Shown here in pieces: positions 58,633 to 64,000 of a stretch of DNA of 64,000 nt. The first letter of the stretch is position 1. The number at the start of each line of letters is the position of its first letter. The translations under genes were made by a program, and so were the position numbers. The DNA comes from Aspergillus flavus (taxonomy: Eukaryota > Ascomycota > Eurotiomycetes > Eurotiales > Aspergillaceae), in assembly GCF_009017415.1 (NCBI RefSeq), contig NC_092407.1:2604001-2668000 (forward strand), given 5' to 3'. The notes under the pieces are model-generated. The model did not search any database. It was not told where the DNA came from and saw only the letters and a program-made list of their open reading frames with translations.

Positions 58633-61600
58633 ATGTAAGTGAATATAATCCCCCTGTGAGAGCCGAACTGTGTCACAATACAACCAGTCCTTAGCGATCT
58701 ACAGTCTGTAACCTACAAAGCTGATCGCTCCGCTCATAGGAAGTTCGGCAAACAAATCCAGCGCAGACAACTTGACCTTCCTGAATATGCCGCAAGCTTC
58801 GTAAATTACAAGGCTCTGAAGAAGGTTAGTGCCCGGAGAGGGATCGCAGTGCTTAGGGTTCTGCGGCTAAGGTCTAGATGACAGCTCATAAAACAATTAA
58901 GTGCTACGCCGACTATCCCTGCTCAAAGCTCCGGGGGCGCAGCTCAAAATGTGCCCGAAGCACAAGCCGCCCTTCGCGCAAACAAGGAGGTGTTCTTCTT
59001 TCGGTTGGTATGGACTCATTAATCGATGTGTTGAGGGGGGTTCATGTTGATTGACAACCTATTCAGGAGAGAGAAATCGAGAAAGTCAACACATTCTACC
59101 TACAAAAAGAAGCCGAGGTTTGTTTTTGTATTAGACCCCTTTTGGTTCACAGGGTGTACTTATCTGGTCTCATAGTTCTCTCTGCGATTAAAAACGCTAG
59201 TCGATAAGAAAAGGGTCATTCAATCACGAACAGTACCGAGTTCCAAGGCACCAGCTAATTTTGTTGCCTTATTCGAGGGGTTCCAACAATTCGATGGCGA
59301 TCTGAACAAGTTGCAAGTAAGCATGTCGCTTCCGAACATTTGGGCGCACAGGAAAGTCTAATTATACCATTTTCAACGAAGCAATTCGTTGAGATCAACG
59401 AGACTGCTATGTCAAAGATCCTCAAAAAGGTTCGTGGGTACCTTGACTTCCTAGGTTCGGGATGGCTAACATGTTAGTTAGTGGGATAAAACTTCAAAGG
59501 TTCGAGTTACTCATGAACATCTACTCCCATCCAGGTTGTTCTTTTCGTCTCACTGACCTCTGATTTAGTCGCGTATGAAGGAATTATATCTCCACCGCGC
59601 CGTTGAAGTACAGCCCTGTTTCAATCGGGACGTTTTGCGTGATCTATCAGACCGGGCGACCACCGCTCGGCTGGAACTCGAGGCATGGGCGGAAGGCGAG
59701 AACATCCATTTCGACGCTGCTCGTCCGGTAGACCGCGCTGTAACTGTTCAACCTTTTGGAGCCGATGAGGAAGATCTTGACTTGCAAATCCTACAATCAG
59801 CCACTGCTGGTAATCTTCAGACATTGCGTGAGTGGACTGCGAAACTGCAATCATCTCCTGATGCTCGTGAACGGGCGACTCGCACCTTCCTTGCCGCTAT
59901 CAATGAGTTTTCAGACGATGTGTTGGCAGTTCTTCTTGAAAGCGGGTTGGTTGACATCTACGCCGAAGACGACATCAATGAACGCAACTGTTTGCATGAA
60001 GCAGCCATCTCGGGCCGAGGGTTCGTTTTCAAGTCCGGCCTTGTGGCAGGTGTCGACATCTCAAGGTCCGATGTTTACGGCAGACTTCCTCTACATTATG
60101 CGTGTATACACGGTCGGGTAGAAATGGTGAAAGATCTATTAGCTGCAGGTCCTCACACTGTTGACGCGATGGACCATGACAATTTCACCCCGCTGATTCA
60201 CAGCATTGTCAAGGGTCAGCTGGCGTGTGCTGAGCAACTTCTTCACAACAATGCTCGCATTGATCCAGCTTCTGAATCAGACCACATTCCACTGAACCTG
60301 GCATGCCAGCATGGATCGCTTCCAATTGTGGAGATGCTTCTCGAACGACGTGCACAATTACTCCCAGATGCAGAAGGCCTCTATCCTCAACATATGGTCG
60401 CAAGAGCTTCTCAGTCTCCGCAATTGCTGATGATGCTGAAACAACATGGGGCTGATCTGAACCAGAAAGACAAACTGTACCAATGGACGCCGCTGTTTCA
60501 TGCTGCTAGTGAAGGGTGCGTTGACTGTCTGCGCGCTCTTCTTGAATTGGGTGTTGACGCCGATGTTGTAGACGAGAAGGGCCTCGCTGCAATGTATTAT
60601 GCAGCGTGGGAAGGTCACTTAGAGTGCATGCTTCTTCTTTGGTCGCATCGTAACAATTCTCACCCACCACAAAAGCCGTTTGATATTCTGAACGGCCTGA
60701 GGCTACAAGAAGCAGGTCACTTATCTGGCTCGCATATGGAAGATGCCACGACGACTCTCGAAAGTACTGAAATAGTGGATGGTATACCCGACCTTTCTCT
60801 CCCGCCACCAATCATACCTTTGCGGCGTTATGGCCATAACTTTCTGGACAAGAAAGTGTTCATACAAATACTTTTTGATACCGGAAACTCCGGTTCGATT
60901 ATCTTTGACCAGGCGGGCCGTCACCCTGCGGCTCGATTAACCATTTCCTCGAAACTCTCCGACTTGATTCCACGCACCATCATGCTTCCCATCCAAGAGG
61001 ATTCACGATTGATCTCATTTCAGGTAGATAACCTGGAGACATTTGCGGTGGATTTTGAGATATTCCCCACTTTCGGCTCGAAAGTGATTGCGAAGACAGT
61101 TGCACTTCCGACTGTATTCAGAGCCGAGATCTCTAGTACTGGCTCGTGTTGCCTGCCGTTATTTGATCCTAGGCTACGGTCAATAGGGCAGCTACGCTTT
61201 GGGTTTCAAGTGATAAAACCGTACCATGGCGATCCCCTGGAAATCACGCACTTTGCTACCTATTGGAAGGCTACAAGTGCCATCGACTCGGAACACAATG
61301 GCCTGGTAACAGGGTCGAGCTTGTCGGGAGATCATGTTCAGCTTTTCGTGCAACTCACCAGAGACAGAATACCTGTGGTCTATCCCTGTTTTACAATCCT
61401 GCACCATGGCATTGAATTACCTATTTGTCATCTCACATACTCTCAGTTCCAAGTCATTGGTGTTGAGAAAGGCGTGAATCGCTTGGACTTGTTCCAGCAT
61501 CTTCAGACGCGTGCTGTTGATGATTTAGCTCAAGCGCACCGCATGCTCGCATCATCATTCCTGTCCCTGAAGGAGGTGCTCCAGCACCTGCCTATTGGTG

Positions 61601-62371
61601 TCAATGTCAATCTCTCGATACTCTATCCCTCGGCTGCTGAAGAGCAAGCGCTCAATATGGTATCTTTAGCTGATGTAAACAGCTTTGCTGATGCCATTCT
61701 CACGGTGGTTTTCGATCATGCCCGTGTGTCACGGGATCAGAACCCCGAGTTTATGCGTTCAGTAGTATTTACCTCGTACAATCCTAATATTTGTGTTGCT
61801 CTGAACTGGAAACAACCAAATTGTGAGTCTAAAGGTCCCCCTAAATCCCATTACCTATTTTACTAACTTGCATTTCTAAGATCCTGTTCTTCTTTGTAAT
61901 GATCTAGGTCAAATTCGTGATTTGACCCGAGGTGTTGGATCACTTCCACACATTGATAGTAGTGGTCGTGCATCGATGTCAATAAAAGAATCGGCAAGGA
62001 TAGCGCAAAGCAACAATTTCATGGGTTTGATATGCCGGTCCAGTCTATTGGTACGTGTCTCTACCCCTATGTGCTTGCTCCCTACCCTTTTCCCATTCTT
62101 GGCACACTATGCATTATGGTCTTCTACTAATACGGAGCTTTTGTGGCTGCTTCAGAACGTTGTACCGGCTCTTGTAGAGACTATTAAGGAACTTGGTCTC
62201 GTTCTTGTAGCAGATACGTCCGACGAAGTTGAACCTTCAGGCTATAAAGAAGCTCTAGGAGCAGCGAATGCGATGGGTGTGGCTGAATGGGCATACCGAA
62301 TGCCTGATGGTGTGAACGGTGCGATGAAAGCCAATGGCATTTTGAGATTTAACGATATGATTGACATGTGA
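58633..62371 (+). CDS. PHO81: Pho81/NUC-2, SPX-ankyrin-GDPD phosphate-response protein, 1026 aa
   Basis: Inhibitor of the cyclin-CDK pair (Pho80-Pho85 / PREG-PGOV) that lets the Pho4/NUC-1 factor switch on phosphate-scavenging genes when phosphate is low. Ten exons: 58633-58634, 58740-58824, 58885-59007, 59067-59117, 59176-59316, 59382-59429, 59482-59499, 59569-61822, 61908-62050 and 62156-62371. The start codon is split: AT ends exon 1 and G begins exon 2, giving the SPX N-terminus MKFGKQIQRRQLDLPEYA. The SPX domain (about 1-200) binds inositol pyrophosphates in relatives. Ankyrin repeats lie at about 296-515, including CLHEAA and GRLPLHYACIHGRVEMVKDLL. A glycerophosphodiester-phosphodiesterase-like domain fills the C-terminal 280 residues. 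All phases agree. The short exons 4-7 are in conserved SPX sequence, which supports them. Confidence 0.94.
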
Positions 62372-62928
62372 GACATCTTTATATACATATTTTCATTGTC
62401 TCATTCAACTCTGGTTTTGTTAACTTAGGTATATATTAAGATCTTTATGGCGGGGAAGATAATGGGTCTCTATTGCATTTTCCAACTGTCCTTTGCATTT
62501 TGGTTTGGGTCGGCCGCTGCTTTGCACATTCACGCCCACCTGTTAAGCACCCTTAAGTCATCCTCCTGCTAGTTTTATCGAGGTTTCGTGCAAACTCACA
62601 CAGAGAAAAAAAGAAAAGAAAACCATCCGTTTTCACCGGAACAATTCCTTGCCTACTCTGTGCTCTTTTTTTTCTGAGATATTTTCTTCTTCTTGTGGGT
62701 CATTGCCATTACTTGATGCATCTGTGTTATACGAATACCCATTTGGAAAACATATGATTGGAGATGAACACCAAGGTCATGCAACACGGGAATCTAGATA
62801 TAACAGCTAATGTACAATTAAACCGCGAAAAGGATCTCTAGTTGACCTTCTCTATGCCACAAATCCCTTACAACCAAAGAAGGATGGCTAGGCATGCCTT
62901 TTATGTCCTTGAAAAGAGAGACGCCGAA
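62372..62928. other. Convergent intergenic region, PHO81 to the DUF1279 gene
   Basis: 557 bp with no gene seen; it carries both 3' UTRs. Confidence 0.5.
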
Positions 62929-63749
62929 TCACATACCCTTCGGTTTGCCTTTGACAATATCCCAGCCCCATTGCCGTAAGACCTTAACAACTTTGGGAGT
63001 TATAGCAGCAGTCAGAGGCACACGGATGAATATAAGACTCTTGTGGATTGCATAGGCGAGAGCAACCTGTGTCCATAGGCCTGCACAGATAGTAGTTAGT
63101 GAACACTCCAGACAACGCGCGTACTAGAGAAGTCATGCAAGAATAACATACTCGCCCCTTCATCTAGCTTTTTCTCCACTGTACTCCCGTCCACATTATC
63201 CTTTGAAGAATCGGTCGTAGAATTTGTCTCGTCCTTGAATTGCTCCTCTTGCACACTGGGAAGCACAGTACCGACTGCACCCTTAAACGCCTCAATGACT
63301 ACATGCTCATAATGGCCGACTTTCTCCGCCCCAAGGAAGCGAACGGCGGCAAAACAGAACGGGAAGTCCATTGCGGATAAGAGTAAATACACTCCCAAGG
63401 CCGACCAGCCGTACTCCCGTGAAAGCGCCTTTAACCGCTGCGAGAGCGAACTGGATTGCTCCGACTGCGGCGAACTCTTTGACCTGGATGAACTAAAGAG
63501 TCGACGGAAGACCGAAGCCTCTTGGGCACGAGAGAAGCTCCGTATATTGCAAGACCGGGGTCTTATTTGACTAGAAAGAAAGCTGTTTTTATCGGCTGAA
63601 AGGGTAAAGGCGCGGCGGAATGTATTATAGGAAGCTGGTGACTGGACGAAGTGGACATTTGTCCTGGTGATTCTTGACGGGAGTACATGCGACTCAAGAC
63701 TGGAAGCTTGGGAAAGCCAGCGTGATATAGTGAGATGCCTCAAAGACAT
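62929..63749 (-). CDS. Mitochondrial DUF1279 protein (FAM210/Nat2-like), 249 aa
   Basis: Exons are 63749-63152 and 63080-62929 around a 71-nt intron with donor GTATGT and acceptor GTGCAG. The first 95 residues are Arg/Ser-rich with almost no acidic residues, a strong mitochondrial presequence. The DUF1279 domain follows: LSQRLKALSREYGWSALGVY starts at about residue 99 and includes a hydrophobic helix, and after an acidic, Ser/Thr-rich insert it resumes with a hydrophobic helix and PLTAAITPKVVKVL near the C-terminus. The family includes animal FAM210A/B and yeast Nat2, inner-mitochondrial-membrane proteins of debated role. The start at 63749 is the first ATG of the frame. A donor-like GTATGTG overlaps the stop but no acceptor at a usable distance was found. 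It converges on PHO81. Confidence 0.87.
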
Positions 63750-64000
63750 AACTGGTGGGTTAGAAGACACCGAGGTTTCTATTCAGAGGCAAGAGTATGG
63801 ATGGGTGCTTGCAGGATTCGTATGCTGCTTTTTCTTGCCAAAGCGAGAGAAGGCACCCACGAATTCAAGCGTGCTCTATCTGCAAGTCTATACGGTTGAC
63901 AAGGAGCTAATAATGCGACGCTAAAATTTGAAAAACGAGGAAGGCGGCGCCAGGACAATTGTAGTGGTGACGTTTCAGCAAGCAAACAGATCGCAGAATT
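63750..64000. other. Right edge; promoter of the DUF1279 gene
   Basis: About 250 bp upstream of the minus-strand DUF1279 gene. Short open frames exist on both strands, but nothing supports a gene before the window ends. Confidence 0.4.

Overview
The window is nuclear DNA of a filamentous ascomycete, most likely class Eurotiomycetes (Eurotiales or Onygenales). The grounds are protein-coding genes broken by short introns of about 46-155 nt with GTANGT-like donors and YAG acceptors, proteins with clear fungal orthologues (Pex20, Pho81/NUC-2, Gcn20, Snf5 with a C-terminal GATA finger, mitochondrial BCAT), and many copies of the short intergenic word TACTCCGTA/TACGGAGTA. The order cannot be fixed from the sequence alone. 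No tRNA, rRNA, CRISPR or intact transposon was recognised.

Layout. 1-3.9 kb: almost empty, with only two coding-looking fragments at the left edge. 3.96-4.87 kb (-): a bZIP transcription factor, followed by 6.5 kb without a convincing gene. 11.4-12.8 kb (-): mitochondrial branched-chain aminotransferase, divergent from a SCY1-type pseudokinase gene (13.7-16.4 kb, +). 16.9-24.6 kb (+): dipeptidyl peptidase III, a Whi2-like BTB protein and the SNF5 subunit of a SWI/SNF-type remodeller. 25.9-26.7 kb (-): a small unknown protein with an internal duplication. 27.8-32.6 kb: peroxin Pex20 (-) and COPII coat protein Sec13 (+) share a 460-bp promoter, and an F-box protein (-) converges on SEC13. 34.7-36.5 kb (-): a sugar/inositol-type MFS transporter. 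37.2-39.9 kb (-): the ABC-F ATPase Gcn20. 43.5-56.6 kb (+): three large low-complexity proteins of unknown role (1036, 674 and 411 aa), each with a likely membrane segment and separated by wide intergenic spaces. 58.6-62.4 kb (+): the phosphate-signalling protein Pho81. 62.9-63.7 kb (-): a mitochondrial DUF1279 (FAM210/Nat2-like) protein converging on PHO81.

Most genes are conserved housekeeping functions placed side by side: amino-acid metabolism and its sensing (BCAT, Gcn20, DPP III), vesicle traffic (Sec13, Scy1), peroxisome import (Pex20), chromatin (Snf5), phosphate response (Pho81). They do not form a biosynthetic cluster or a recognisable new system. The observations most worth checking concern gene structure and regulation: a PHO81 start codon split by an intron (AT|G), an in-frame hydrophobic PHO81 intron, a first intron in the 411-aa membrane protein gene that itself carries an alternative signal-peptide-like start, a Leu3/LeuB-type site plus a Gcn4-type site before BCAT, a 14-bp CACGTG palindrome in the same promoter, and a Whi2-like gene with no in-frame ATG at its apparent 5' end. 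All exon boundaries below were worked out by hand from splice signals, reading-frame continuity and family conservation.
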